A stretch of DNA of 64,000 bases from Pseudomonas sediminis (lineage in GTDB: Bacteria; Pseudomonadota; Gammaproteobacteria; Pseudomonadales; Pseudomonadaceae): positions 62,001 through 126,000 of the forward strand of contig NZ_NIQU01000008.1 of NCBI RefSeq assembly GCF_002741105.1, read 5' to 3'. Positions 32,306-41,881 of the stretch are shown one piece after another. The notes beneath the pieces are model-generated. The model was not told the DNA's origin, searched no databases, and saw nothing but the letters and a program-made list of their open reading frames with translations. A program made the translations under genes and the position numbers. Each line of letters opens with the position of its first letter. The stretch's first letter is position 1.

Positions 32306-34456
32306 TCACTGATCAGGGGACGGCAAGGGCAACTTGCTCCAATCCAGCAGCGCCGGCATCTGCATCGCGCTGCTGGCCGGCACGCCCGGCGCCACCAGAA
32401 AGCCCTGCATGATGCTGCAATGGTGTTGCGTCAACCATTCACGTTGGGCCTGGGTTTCGACGCCTTCGGCGATGACCTCCAGGCCCAGGTGGTGGCCAAG
32501 ATCGATGATGGTGCTGACCACCGCAGCGTCACGTGGTGAGTCGAGCATGTTGGAGACGAACAGACGGTCGATCTTCAGCGTATCGAGCTCGAAGTGACGC
32601 AGATACGCCAATGATGAATAGCCGGTGCCGAAATCATCGATGGCAATCTTCACCCCCAGCTCGCGCAGATGGCGCAGTTGCGCCTGCGTCAGCTCCAGAT
32701 CCTGCATCAGCGCACTCTCAGTGACCTCCACTTCCAACTGGCTGGGCTTCAGACCGTGAGCGTCGAGCACACGCTGCAGGTCGGTCACCAGTTGCGGCAT
32801 GCCGAACTGTACCGGGCTGACGTTGAGGCTGAGCACCATGTCCTCACCGAACCGTTGCTTGAACACGGCCAATTGCCTGGCACCCTCACGGAAGATCCAT
32901 TCGCCGAGACGGTTGATCAGGCGGGTTTCTTCGAGCAGCGGAATGAACACGTTCGGCGCCACGGTGCCTGCGACACGATGCTGCCAGCGTAGCAAGGCTT
33001 CAAAGCCGCGCAGGCGTCCGCTATCCAGATGGAACTGCGGCTGATAAACCAGTACGAAGTCATCGTTCTCGATGGCGTGACGCAGGCTTTCTTCGAGCAT
33101 CAGCCGCGAACGCGCACGTCCGTTCATCTCTGGTGAGAAGAAGCGGTATTGCTGGCGACCGGCGCGCTTAGCTTCATACATCGCCATGTCGGCGGAACGC
33201 AGCAGGCCCTCCACGCTCTGTCCGCATTCAGGAAAGCAGGCGATGCCAACGCTGGCGCCGAGGGTGAAGTCCACACCGTCGAGGGTATGGCGCACCGAGA
33301 CCAGCTCGATCAGCTTCTCAGCGACCTTGGCGGCGTCCTCGGGGTGGCCGAGGTTGTCCAGCAGCGCGGTGAATTCGTCACCACCGATGCGCGCCAGGCT
33401 GTCATAGGGACGCAAGCAGGCCTTGAGCTGCTCACCGACACGGCGCAGCAACTGATCGCCGACATCATGGCCGAGCGAGTCATTGATGCGCTTGAAACCG
33501 TCCAGGTCCAGGTACAGCACCGCGACCCGCTGACCGCTGCGCTCGATACGCGCCAACGCCGATTCCAGTGCCTGATGAAAGCCACGGCGATTGAGCAGGC
33601 CGGTCAACGCGTCAGTGACCGCCTGCGACTCCAGTTGCGCGTGCAGATTACGCACCACCGACATATCCAGCGCGATCAGCACCATCGCACGTTGCGGCCG
33701 CGGCAGTGGTGAGCAGGACAGCGCCACGGGCAGGCAACCGCCCTTGAACGTGCGCAACATCGCTTCGTGCACGCGATAGGTCGCCTCGCGTTTAAAGTGC
33801 AGGTAGAACTCGGACTGCTGCCAGCCGCCTTCACTGGCTGGATTCTTGAGAAACGACAGCAGATCGACGCCCTCAAGATCAGCCACCTCGCCATCGAGCA
33901 TCTGCGCCATCGCGGGGTTGGCGAACTGGATGCGACCATCCTCGCCGACCACCAGAATACCCTCGGCGGCATTGGCCAGCACCGAGGCGTTGAATGCCCT
34001 GGCGCGCTCAAGCTGCTGGGAAAGTGTCTGCAATTCACAGCGATTGTGCTCGTGCTCCAGCAGGCTCTGAATCTTATGGCGCAACACACTGGGGTCGAAG
34101 GGCTTGAGCATGAAGTCCACGGCACCAGTGCTATAACCACGCAATACGGCATCGTGGGTCTGCGCGATGGCGGATACGAAGATGATTGGCGTCAATCGCG
34201 TCCGCGGGTTGCCACGCATCAGACGGGCGACTTCGAAGCCGTCCATACCCGGCATCTGCACATCGAGCAGCACCAGCCCGACATCTTCTTCGAGCAGACA
34301 GCGCAGGGCCTCTTCACCGGAGCTGGCGCAACGCAGCAGCCACTCGCCATCCTCGAGCAGCGCCTGCATGGCCTCGAGGTTCTCCATACGGTCATCCACC
34401 ACCAACAGAACCTGCTTGGCGGGTACAGCGGCGTTCTTACTCTGCGCCTGGGCCAT
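32306..34456 (-). CDS. response regulator with PAS, GGDEF and EAL domains
   Basis: A 716-residue c-di-GMP signalling protein. Order: receiver (about 15-130; phospho-acceptor Asp in LVLLDVQMPGMDG, Lys in LKPFDP), PAS (about 145-255), GGDEF (about 275-440) with intact IGGDEF, and EAL (about 450-700) with intact FEALLRW, DDFGTGYSS and EVIAEGVET. Both catalytic signatures are intact, so synthesis and hydrolysis are both possible. I start at MAQAQSKNAA (34456) because GGAG lies upstream. It follows the hybrid kinase gene by 45 bases and is probably its output partner. Confidence 0.93.
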   Translation of the reverse strand: MAQAQSKNAAVPAKQVLLVVDDRMENLEAMQALLEDGEWLLRCASSGEEALRCLLEEDVGLVLLDVQMPGMDGFEVARLMRGNPRTRLTPIIFVSAIAQTHDAVLRGYSTGAVDFMLKPFDPSVLRHKIQSLLEHEHNRCELQTLSQQLERARAFNASVLANAAEGILVVGEDGRIQFANPAMAQMLDGEVADLEGVDLLSFLKNPASEGGWQQSEFYLHFKREATYRVHEAMLRTFKGGCLPVALSCSPLPRPQRAMVLIALDMSVVRNLHAQLESQAVTDALTGLLNRRGFHQALESALARIERSGQRVAVLYLDLDGFKRINDSLGHDVGDQLLRRVGEQLKACLRPYDSLARIGGDEFTALLDNLGHPEDAAKVAEKLIELVSVRHTLDGVDFTLGASVGIACFPECGQSVEGLLRSADMAMYEAKRAGRQQYRFFSPEMNGRARSRLMLEESLRHAIENDDFVLVYQPQFHLDSGRLRGFEALLRWQHRVAGTVAPNVFIPLLEETRLINRLGEWIFREGARQLAVFKQRFGEDMVLSLNVSPVQFGMPQLVTDLQRVLDAHGLKPSQLEVEVTESALMQDLELTQAQLRHLRELGVKIAIDDFGTGYSSLAYLRHFELDTLKIDRLFVSNMLDSPRDAAVVSTIIDLGHHLGLEVIAEGVETQAQREWLTQHHCSIMQGFLVAPGVPASSAMQMPALLDWSKLPLPSPDQ

Positions 34457-34501
34457 CGTCACTCCCCTGTCCATCTGCCCTTGCACCACTTACTCCTGCC
34501 A

Positions 34502-37500
34502 TCAGGTTAGCCCATCGCCAGGCAAAGACATGGTCGGCATACCCAGCCAGCGCTCCAACAATGCCAGCAGCTCGTCGCGTTTGATCGGCTTGGCCATGTA
34601 GTCATCCGCGCCTGCGGTGATGCACTTCTCGCGGTCACCCTTCATGGCATGAGCGGTAAGCGCGATGATCGGGATGACGCATCCATGCTCCTGCTTGAGC
34701 AGGCGCGTGGCGGTATAGCCGTCCATGTTGGGCATGGCCATATCCATCAGGATCAAGTCGAACGGGTCACGCTGGTAAGTGGCAATGGCCTCGATGCCGT
34801 CCTTGGCGGAACTGACGCGCAGCCCCACTTCATCCAGCAACGCCGTCAGCGCGTAGACGTTACGCACATCGTCATCCACCAGCAGGATGCGTTTTCCCTG
34901 CAACGGATTGAGCCTTGCCTGGGCCGGTTGCGGCGCACGCACGTCACCGAGAAAGCCCTGTACCGCCTGGCATAGCGCATCGGTGTCATCACCATGCTTG
35001 CGCACCACCACGGCGCTGTAGCGGCGCAGGCGCTGCAGGGTCTGTTGCGTGACGTCCACACCGGTATTGATCACCACGCGCGTGCCCTGCAACGTGCGCA
35101 TCTGGTTGAGGTTGTCGAGCAGAGCGAAACCATCCTGATCCGGCAGGTCGAGATCGATCACCAGCGCGCAGAACTGCCCCTGCGCATAAGCCTCGCGCGC
35201 CTGCTCGCCATCGGCGCAGGCGACGACCTGGAAGCCCAGCTCCTTCAGTTGCTCGCGGTAGTGCTCGCGCTCTACCTCGACATCCTCCACCAACAGCAAT
35301 GCCTGCTCGTGTTGTTCACCGTGCTGCAACTCGATGAACACCTGCTCCAGTTCATCACGGCCAATGGGTTTGACCAGATAGCGAGTGCCATCATCGTTCC
35401 AACCCACCGGTTGCGGGACACAGGAGATGATGTGCACCGGCGTATGCCGATGGTTCGGCTGGGCGCGCAGACGACGGAACAGCTGCCAGCCACTCAGATC
35501 AGGCAGCAGGATGTCGAGTATCACCGCGTTGAACGATTCCTGCTGCAACAGCCCCAATGCCTGCAGACCAGTACGGCAGTGCACGCTGGAAAACCCATGG
35601 GCGTGAGCCTCCTCGGCGATCACCGCAGCAAAATTGGCATCGTCCTCGATGATCAACAGCGGCGGGCCGTCACCTGCACGCTGCGGCCCCTCCACCGGCG
35701 CCTCGAGGCTGAGTGGTCCAGCCTGCACCGGCAACCTGACGGTGAAGGTAGACCCCTGCCCCGGCGCACTTTGCAGGCTGATATCGCCATCCAGAGCCAA
35801 CACCAGCTGACGGGTGATGGCCAGCCCCAGCCCGGTACCGCCGAAACGCCGACTGGTGGAGCCGTCGATCTGTTGAAAGGCTTGGAACACCTGTTCGTGT
35901 TGCGCAGGGTCGATACCGATACCGGTGTCACGCACGCTGAAGCTCAGCAACTCGCGCTCATCATCTTGGCGCCCCTGGCTGCCGACGGTCAGGGTGACCT
36001 CGCCCTGATCGGTGAACTTCAGCGCGTTGGACAGCAGATTGCGCAGTATCTGATGCAGTCGCACGCGGTCGCTGTGAATGACGCGTGGTACCCCGGCCTC
36101 CAGCTGGGTGTGCAGACGCAAGCCCTTGAGCTCGGCCATCGGCCGCAGGCTGGCATCGAGTTCCACCAGCACGTCCTGCATGTTGATCGGCTCGAGCTTG
36201 AGCTGCATGCGCCCCGACTCAACCTTGGCCAGGTCGAGTACATCGTTGATCAGTTGCAGCAGATCGCTGCCAGCGCGGTGCACGATATCAGCATGTTTGC
36301 TCTGCTTCTCGGTCAGATTTCCCGCCAGGTTCTGCCGCAGCTGGTCACTGAGAATGAGGATACTGTTGAGCGGCGTGCGCAGCTCATGGGACATATTGGC
36401 GAGAAACTCGGATTTATAGCGGTTAGCCAACAACAGTTGCTCGGCCTGCTCACGCAGTTTCTGCTCGGCAGCCTTGCGCTCGCTGATGTCGATGATCACC
36501 GCCTGCACCAGGTTCTCGTCGCCACTGCGAATCGGCGACAACCCCACCTCCAGCGGGATCAGCCGCCCCTCACGATGCTGACCGAACAGTTCACGATTGC
36601 TGCCCATGCGGCGCTGCTCGGGCATCGCCTGATAGCCCCGACGCATTGCTACATGGCTGCCACGCTGCGCGTCAGGCAGCAACATTTCCACCGGTTCGCC
36701 GAGCAGCATCTGACGCTCGTAGCCGAACAGCAGCTCGGTCTGCCGATTGACCATGGCAATGCGTCCCAGGCCATCGACCAGCACGATGGCATTGGGCGAG
36801 GCCTCGACCACCAGCCGGAAACGCTCCTCGGCCACCTTGCGCGCACGCAGGTCCACCAGGTTGATCAGGTAGCTGCTGCCTTCGTGCAGCAGATTTAGGC
36901 TGATGCTGACCGGAATCGACTCGCCGCGCAGCGTCCGCACCATGCGCTCGTCACTCTCGGCCAACTGCGCCTGCAAGTCTTTCGGTGACTCGATGTTGGG
37001 CAGGACGCGCAGCACGGTCTCACCCGGCAAGGCATTGAGCGGACAATCGAACAGCTCGGCGGCGCTGCGATTGGCCATCTCGATACGGCCCTTGTCGTCG
37101 CACAGCAGGGTCGCGACCGGCAGACGCTCGACCAACAGACGGAAGCGTTCTTCTCGCTCACTCAGGGCCACGGCGGCCCGCTCACTGATCTGCAGTTTGC
37201 GCTCGCGCTGATAGAGAAAACCGCCGACCAGAATTGACAGAAGCAGTGTCGCCGCCAAACCAGCCCAGAGTCCGAGCGTACCGGTACGATCGACCAGACC
37301 GCGCTCGTACTCGGGTGTGCCGATGACCTCCAAGTCCCAGGTACGGCCGTACAGCGGCAACTCCATGTGCTTCTGAAAACGCGGCTTCCAGCCGTTAGCA
37401 TGGGTTTCGCCGCCCAGCAACTGAGCATCCGATGCCTGCAGATCCCTCAGCAGAATGTCGAAACGCCGTGCCTGACCGCCCAGGATGCCCTCGATCAGAT

Positions 37501-38218
37501 CGTGGCTACGAAACGCGCCATGCACTGTTCCCAGCAGCGCAGCGCGACGCTGCTCAACCGTATTGAGTGGCACGCCAGGACGAAAGACCGGAAGAAACAG
37601 CAGCACACCCTGCTGCACGTTGACATCGATTTCCTGGCGTAACACCACCGGCCCACTCAGGCTGGCATCACCGCTTTCAAGGCTGCGCTCGATGGCCTGA
37701 TGGCGGATCGCCTCGCTGAGCATGTCAAAACCGAGTACGCGCCGGTTACGCCAATCCAGAGGACTGACGTAATCAATAGGCAAGTAGTACTCGCGCTCCC
37801 CCTCGGGAAACACCTGATAATCGAGGCGCTCATCCGCTTTCAGCTCGGCTCGAAAATCGCCCAACTGCGCGTGACTCAGGTAGCGCGACCAGGCGACGGC
37901 CTGTATCCCCGGATAACGATCCTGCAATTGCAGCTGATCCAGCGCCCGCTCCCACTCGATGGGAGAAACCCGGTCACTCCCGGTCATCAGCCCCGAAACG
38001 CCACGCAGGACCATTTCATAAGCCTGCATGCGCGCCATCACTCGCTGACCAATATCCTGCGCTTCAAGCGCAAAGCGATGCTGACTGTCTTCCCGCTCAC
38101 GTTCCTGCAGGGTATTCCACTGCCAATAAATCAACCCACCCAGCCCGATAAACAGGCCAAATGCAGCCAGCAGCGGTGTCCAGGGCCTTGGCGGCCGCTC
38201 GACAGCTCTGTCGTCCAT
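34502..38218 (-). CDS. hybrid sensor histidine kinase, CHASE-PAS-PAS-HK with three receivers
   Basis: A 1238-residue inner-membrane sensor, start at MDDRAVERPP (38218; GAAGGAG upstream). Order: TM1 (about 15-33), periplasmic CHASE domain (60-290, with LSHAQLGDFRAELK and PIDYVSPLDWRNRRVLGFD), TM2 (about 310-335), PAS at 360-460, PAS at 480-600, HisKA with phospho-His in MSHELRTPLN, HATPase with SNALKFTD, FGGTGLGLAI, then three receivers with Asp in DILLPD, DLDLPD and DMAMPN. No HPt domain is present, so relay needs a separate HPt protein. It is co-transcribed with the GGDEF-EAL regulator. Confidence 0.94.
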   Translation of the reverse strand: MDDRAVERPPRPWTPLLAAFGLFIGLGGLIYWQWNTLQEREREDSQHRFALEAQDIGQRVMARMQAYEMVLRGVSGLMTGSDRVSPIEWERALDQLQLQDRYPGIQAVAWSRYLSHAQLGDFRAELKADERLDYQVFPEGEREYYLPIDYVSPLDWRNRRVLGFDMLSEAIRHQAIERSLESGDASLSGPVVLRQEIDVNVQQGVLLFLPVFRPGVPLNTVEQRRAALLGTVHGAFRSHDLIEGILGGQARRFDILLRDLQASDAQLLGGETHANGWKPRFQKHMELPLYGRTWDLEVIGTPEYERGLVDRTGTLGLWAGLAATLLLSILVGGFLYQRERKLQISERAAVALSEREERFRLLVERLPVATLLCDDKGRIEMANRSAAELFDCPLNALPGETVLRVLPNIESPKDLQAQLAESDERMVRTLRGESIPVSISLNLLHEGSSYLINLVDLRARKVAEERFRLVVEASPNAIVLVDGLGRIAMVNRQTELLFGYERQMLLGEPVEMLLPDAQRGSHVAMRRGYQAMPEQRRMGSNRELFGQHREGRLIPLEVGLSPIRSGDENLVQAVIIDISERKAAEQKLREQAEQLLLANRYKSEFLANMSHELRTPLNSILILSDQLRQNLAGNLTEKQSKHADIVHRAGSDLLQLINDVLDLAKVESGRMQLKLEPINMQDVLVELDASLRPMAELKGLRLHTQLEAGVPRVIHSDRVRLHQILRNLLSNALKFTDQGEVTLTVGSQGRQDDERELLSFSVRDTGIGIDPAQHEQVFQAFQQIDGSTSRRFGGTGLGLAITRQLVLALDGDISLQSAPGQGSTFTVRLPVQAGPLSLEAPVEGPQRAGDGPPLLIIEDDANFAAVIAEEAHAHGFSSVHCRTGLQALGLLQQESFNAVILDILLPDLSGWQLFRRLRAQPNHRHTPVHIISCVPQPVGWNDDGTRYLVKPIGRDELEQVFIELQHGEQHEQALLLVEDVEVEREHYREQLKELGFQVVACADGEQAREAYAQGQFCALVIDLDLPDQDGFALLDNLNQMRTLQGTRVVINTGVDVTQQTLQRLRRYSAVVVRKHGDDTDALCQAVQGFLGDVRAPQPAQARLNPLQGKRILLVDDDVRNVYALTALLDEVGLRVSSAKDGIEAIATYQRDPFDLILMDMAMPNMDGYTATRLLKQEHGCVIPIIALTAHAMKGDREKCITAGADDYMAKPIKRDELLALLERWLGMPTMSLPGDGLT

Positions 38219-38424
38219 TCGCGCTCCTTCGGTCATCCAGAACCAACGCGCACGGGGCATCCGCGCGCGGACATCACAGAACCACAGCAAGCATTCTAGT
38301 CAGGTTTTGAATGAGTGGCCTTTGGCCACAAAGGACACGACGGGCGGTCACGAAGGTTGTCGGAAACGCCCTCTAGCGCCTCGCAGAAAGACGTCAGTAA
38401 CAGCGCTTGTCAATCGACATGAAA

Positions 38425-38445
38425 AAGCCTCCCAGAGGGAGGCTT
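38425..38445 (-). terminator. terminator after the first OmpA-like lipoprotein gene
   Basis: Arms AAGCCTCCC (38425-38433) and GGGAGGCTT (38437-38445), loop AGA; on the minus strand it runs into TTTTTC. Confidence 0.88.
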
Positions 38446-38464
38446 CGTTCAACGCAATGCGACC

Positions 38465-39121
38465 TTAGAGCGGACGCAGGTTGATCTCGACGCGACGGTT
38501 CTGCGCCCGGCCAGCATCGGTGGAGTTGCTGGCAATCGGTTGGCTCGGGCCAGCACCGTAGGCAGAGATGCGCTGCCCCGGCACGCCGTTGGCAGTCAGG
38601 TAGTTGGCCACGCTTTGTGCACGACGCTGCGACAGGCTCTGATTGAGTTCCTGCGAACCGGTGCTGTCGGTATGGCCGACGATGTTCACGCCGTTCTTGT
38701 TGAACTCCTTGAACACCAGCACCAGCGAGTTGAGCGTCGGGTAGAAGCTGCTGGAGATGTCCGCCGAGTTACTACCGAAGGTGATGTTGCCCGGCATGAT
38801 CAATTTCAGGTCATCGCCGTTGCGTTGCACCTGCACGCCAGTGCCCTGCAGCGTCTGACGCAGTTTGGCTTCCTGGGTGTCGACGTAATAGCCATAACCA
38901 CCACCAGCCGCGCCACCGACTGCCGCACCGATCAGCGCACCTTTGCCGCGATCTTTCTTGCTCGAGGTCGCAGCACCGATGACCGCGCCGGTAGCCGCGC
39001 CGATACCACCGTAGATACCAGCTTTGCCAGCCTGGCTTTCGCCGGTGTAAGGGTTGGTGGTGCAGCCAGCCAGCATGGCCATGAGCGCAGTTGCTGCGAT
39101 CAGATTACGTCTGGTCTTCAT
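38465..39121 (-). CDS. OmpA-family lipoprotein with glycine-zipper (YiaD-like), copy A
   Basis: A 218-residue outer-membrane lipoprotein. The signal peptide ends in lipobox MLAGC (Cys near 20). A glycine-zipper segment follows (about 35-80: GGIGAATGAVIGAA, GALIGAAVGGAAGGG). The C-terminal OmpA-like peptidoglycan-binding domain (about 105-218) contains NIVGHTDSTGSQELN, LSQRRAQSVANYL and RAQNRRVEINLRP. The layout resembles YiaD. It is closely similar to the adjacent upstream gene, 144 bases away in the same direction; a terminator follows it. Confidence 0.92.
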   Translation of the reverse strand: MKTRRNLIAATALMAMLAGCTTNPYTGESQAGKAGIYGGIGAATGAVIGAATSSKKDRGKGALIGAAVGGAAGGGYGYYVDTQEAKLRQTLQGTGVQVQRNGDDLKLIMPGNITFGSNSADISSSFYPTLNSLVLVFKEFNKNGVNIVGHTDSTGSQELNQSLSQRRAQSVANYLTANGVPGQRISAYGAGPSQPIASNSTDAGRAQNRRVEINLRPL

Positions 39122-39265
39122 AGGGATTCCTTAGGATTTCTTCTGGTATCGGGCAGACATGCCACAGTCTTCGAGCCGCCAAGGCACGGTGAAGTTCCGC
39201 CCTAGCTTATCAGCCCGGGCGCACCGGGACTGCGATCCAGAGCAGTTCTGCCCGGTACACGCGCG

Positions 39266-39934
39266 TTACTGCACGCCCGGCAACGGTCGCAATGTCACCT
39301 CGACACGACGGTTCTGCGCACGACCATCTGCCGTGGCGTTGCTCGCTACCGGCTGGTCCGGCCCCATGCCACGGGTGCTCAGACGGCTAGGGTCGACACC
39401 CTGAGCCAGCAGGTAGTCGGCCACGCTTTGCGCACGGCGCTGCGACAACGCCATGTTGTGACTTTGCGAGCCAGTGCTGTCGGTATGACCGACGACCTCG
39501 ATGCTGTTCTGGTTGTACTGGCGGAAGGAGTTGGCCAGGTTATTCAGTGGCTGGTAGAAGTTGCTGGCGATCTGCGCCGAGTCGGTAGCGAAGGTAATGT
39601 TGCCGGGCATGATCAGTTGGATCACATCGCCCTGACGCTGCACCTCCACCCCGGTGCCTTGCATGCTGCGACGCAGCTCTTCTTCCTGCTTGTCGGCGTA
39701 GTAGCCGTAACCTGCCGCAGCGGCGCCGGCTACAGCAGCACCGATCAGCGCGCCCTTACCACGGTTGTCATGGTTGATCAGTGCACCGGCAGCCGCGCCA
39801 GCCAGCGCGCCAATGCCGCCATAAGTGGCGGTGCGGTTGGAGCTCGGTGCGCTCTGATCATAAGGATTCTGCGAGGCGCAACCGCCAAGCAGCAGCGCAG
39901 AGGTGCAAAGGGCAATAACGGGCAGGCGGAACAT
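39266..39934 (-). CDS. OmpA-family lipoprotein with glycine-zipper (YiaD-like), copy B
   Basis: A 222-residue paralogue of the neighbouring lipoprotein, with the same plan: lipobox LLGGC, glycine zipper (GGIGALAGAAAGALI, GALIGAAVAGAAAAG), a GYGYYADKQEEELR linker, and an OmpA-like domain with EVVGHTDSTGSQSHN, LSQRRAQSVADYL and RAQNRRVEVTLRP. The segments QGTGVEVQR and LIMPGNITF are nearly identical between the copies, so this is a tandem duplication. Probably anchors the outer membrane to peptidoglycan; the difference in role is not visible. Confidence 0.92.
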   Translation of the reverse strand: MFRLPVIALCTSALLLGGCASQNPYDQSAPSSNRTATYGGIGALAGAAAGALINHDNRGKGALIGAAVAGAAAAGYGYYADKQEEELRRSMQGTGVEVQRQGDVIQLIMPGNITFATDSAQIASNFYQPLNNLANSFRQYNQNSIEVVGHTDSTGSQSHNMALSQRRAQSVADYLLAQGVDPSRLSTRGMGPDQPVASNATADGRAQNRRVEVTLRPLPGVQ

Positions 39935-39998
39935 GAAGTCGTCTCCATGAACGGTGGGTGATGGCTCTTTGAGTCATCACGCCGCCATTAGTGCCCGG

Positions 39999-40646
39999 TC
40001 ACGCGCGAATAAAGGGGTTCTCGCGCATCTCATCGCCCAGCCGAGTGTCCGGGCCATGACCGGTAACCACGGTAGCATCCTCATCGAGGCTATACAGGCG
40101 CTGCTTGATCGAACGTTCGATAGTGGCGTAATCACCGCCCCACAGATCGGTACGGCCGATACCGCGACGGAACAGGGTGTCACCGGCGATCAGTAGCTTA
40201 GCGCCCTCGAACCAGAAGCTCATTGATCCTGGCGTGTGACCCGGCGTATGCAGCGCCACACCGCAACCGCAGGCCAGCTCCTCGTCATCAGCCAGCCACT
40301 TGTCCGGCGCAGGCACGGGCGTGTAAGGCACACCGAACATGCTGCACTGCATCTCCAGGTTGTCCCAGAGGAACTGGTCCTCCTTGTGCAGGTGCAAGGT
40401 CGCGCCAGTCTTCTCCTTCATCTGTCCCGAGGCGAGAAAGTGATCGAGGTGAGCGTGCGTGTGGATGATGCTCACCACCATCAGGCCGTGAGCTTCCAGA
40501 CGCGCCATGATCAGATCGGGATTACCGCCCGGATCGACCACGATAGCCTTTTTCGTGAGCGGATCGCCGATGATCGTGCAGTTGCACTGCAAAGGCCCGA
40601 CAGGGAAGGTTTCGCGGATCAGGGCGGGGCGTTCGGCGTTGGTCAT
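39999..40646 (-). CDS. MBL-fold metallo-hydrolase (glyoxalase II-like, YcbL type)
   Basis: A 215-residue cytoplasmic metallo-beta-lactamase-fold protein. The metal-binding signature THAHLDHF (THxHxDH) is present at about residue 65, with LHTPGHTPGSMSFW, IAGDTLFRRGIGRTDL and VVTGHGPDT supplying the remaining ligands. The compact size without the extra C-terminal helical domain is typical of YcbL rather than full GloB. Its ATG shares one base with the stop of the AraC-type gene (TGATG), so the two are translationally coupled. Confidence 0.92.
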   Translation of the reverse strand: MTNAERPALIRETFPVGPLQCNCTIIGDPLTKKAIVVDPGGNPDLIMARLEAHGLMVVSIIHTHAHLDHFLASGQMKEKTGATLHLHKEDQFLWDNLEMQCSMFGVPYTPVPAPDKWLADDEELACGCGVALHTPGHTPGSMSFWFEGAKLLIAGDTLFRRGIGRTDLWGGDYATIERSIKQRLYSLDEDATVVTGHGPDTRLGDEMRENPFIRA

Positions 40647-41668
40647 CAGGAGGCCTCGTTACGGTAATCGCCGGGCAGTTTACCGGTCCATTTACGAAAT
40701 GCACGGCGGAAGTTGGACGGGTCGCTAAAGCCCAGCAGATAGGCGATTTCATACAACGGCAAATGTGTGGTGCTCAGGTATTGCAGAGCCAGGCGCTTGC
40801 GGACTTCGTCGAGCACCTGCTGGTAGCTGGTGCCCATCTGGGCCAGATGTCGACGTAGGCTACGACCACTGGTATGCAGGGCGCTCGCAGCGCTTTCCAG
40901 ATCGGGAAACTCGCCTGGGCGGGCCAACAGCAGACGGCGCAAGCGGGTCAGCAGGCCGTCCTGCACATCGAGGCTGGCCAGCAGCGCTTCGCACTGTTGC
41001 TCGCACATCTGCACCGTGGCCGGATTGGCCAGGGCCATGGGCCGTTGCAGGTAATGCCGGGGTAAACGCAGCCAATGACAGGGCTGCTCGAACTGCGCGG
41101 CCACACCGAATACCTCGGCATAGCGCTCGGCGTAGTCTGGTGCTGGATGAGCAAAACCGACGGCCAAGCCCTGCAACTCTTCTCCCAGAAGAAAGCGGGC
41201 AATGGTGTGGATGCTGGTCAGCAGGCCTTCGGCGGTAAAGCGCGATTGCGGCCCCATGGGGAAAGACTCGACGGCGCGTAATTCCATGTCCTCGCCACGC
41301 TCCACCAGTTCCAGCTCGAAGGACAGACCGAGCACGCGGTAATACTTCAGGGCGAACTGCAGCGCCTTACCCAGACTGGCGCTGGACAGCACCGCATAAC
41401 CCAGGATGCCGTGGGTAGAGACGTTCAGGCGCTGTCCCAATACCAGGCCGAGCGCCGGTTCGCCGCAGCGCTCCAGTGCGGCCTGGGTCAGTTGATGAAA
41501 GTCGATAAAGGACAGCCGGCCATTGGGGCTGCCAAGCACCTCAGGACGCACCCGTGCTGCGGCGAACAGCTCGGCACGCGCCAGGCCGAGCTCTTCGGCC
41601 AGCGCCAGGAGTGCTTCGGCATAGGCCACAGGCACCAGTTCGGTAGTGAAGTTGAGGGTGTGTTTCAT
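40646..41668 (-). CDS. AraC-family transcriptional regulator
   Basis: A 340-residue regulator with the N-terminal arabinose-binding-like domain typical of the OruR/ArgR-adjacent pseudomonad group (about 15-200, including HGILGYAVLSSASLGKAL) and a C-terminal double helix-turn-helix (about 235-335) with SGRSLRRHLAQMGTSYQQVLDE and LPLYEIAYLLGFSDPSNFRRAFRKWTG. The effector is unknown. It is coupled to the MBL hydrolase gene and is divergent from the PF10118 gene at 41882, either of which may be its target. Confidence 0.92.
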   Translation of the reverse strand: MKHTLNFTTELVPVAYAEALLALAEELGLARAELFAAARVRPEVLGSPNGRLSFIDFHQLTQAALERCGEPALGLVLGQRLNVSTHGILGYAVLSSASLGKALQFALKYYRVLGLSFELELVERGEDMELRAVESFPMGPQSRFTAEGLLTSIHTIARFLLGEELQGLAVGFAHPAPDYAERYAEVFGVAAQFEQPCHWLRLPRHYLQRPMALANPATVQMCEQQCEALLASLDVQDGLLTRLRRLLLARPGEFPDLESAASALHTSGRSLRRHLAQMGTSYQQVLDEVRKRLALQYLSTTHLPLYEIAYLLGFSDPSNFRRAFRKWTGKLPGDYRNEAS

Positions 41669-41881
41669 GAGGTCGTTGTTCTGTTGGCCGGCCGCAAATG
41701 ACCGCCCTGATCACCAACCTTAACTCAGCGAATCCCTGCTCGCCGCTCCACGGCCACCCCAACTTTTTACTGGAATTGCACAATGGCCAGATATGACTGC
41801 CACCTTGGCTGTTACGAACCTGTGCTTAGCGGTGCATGGCGCCCATAGTGGGAACCAGTCAAATAGCGAAATGGAGCTCTC

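Noticed and set aside
34994..36898. 634-codon plus-strand ORF opposite the hybrid kinase
   Set aside because: Reverse-frame shadow; no start site, no domain.
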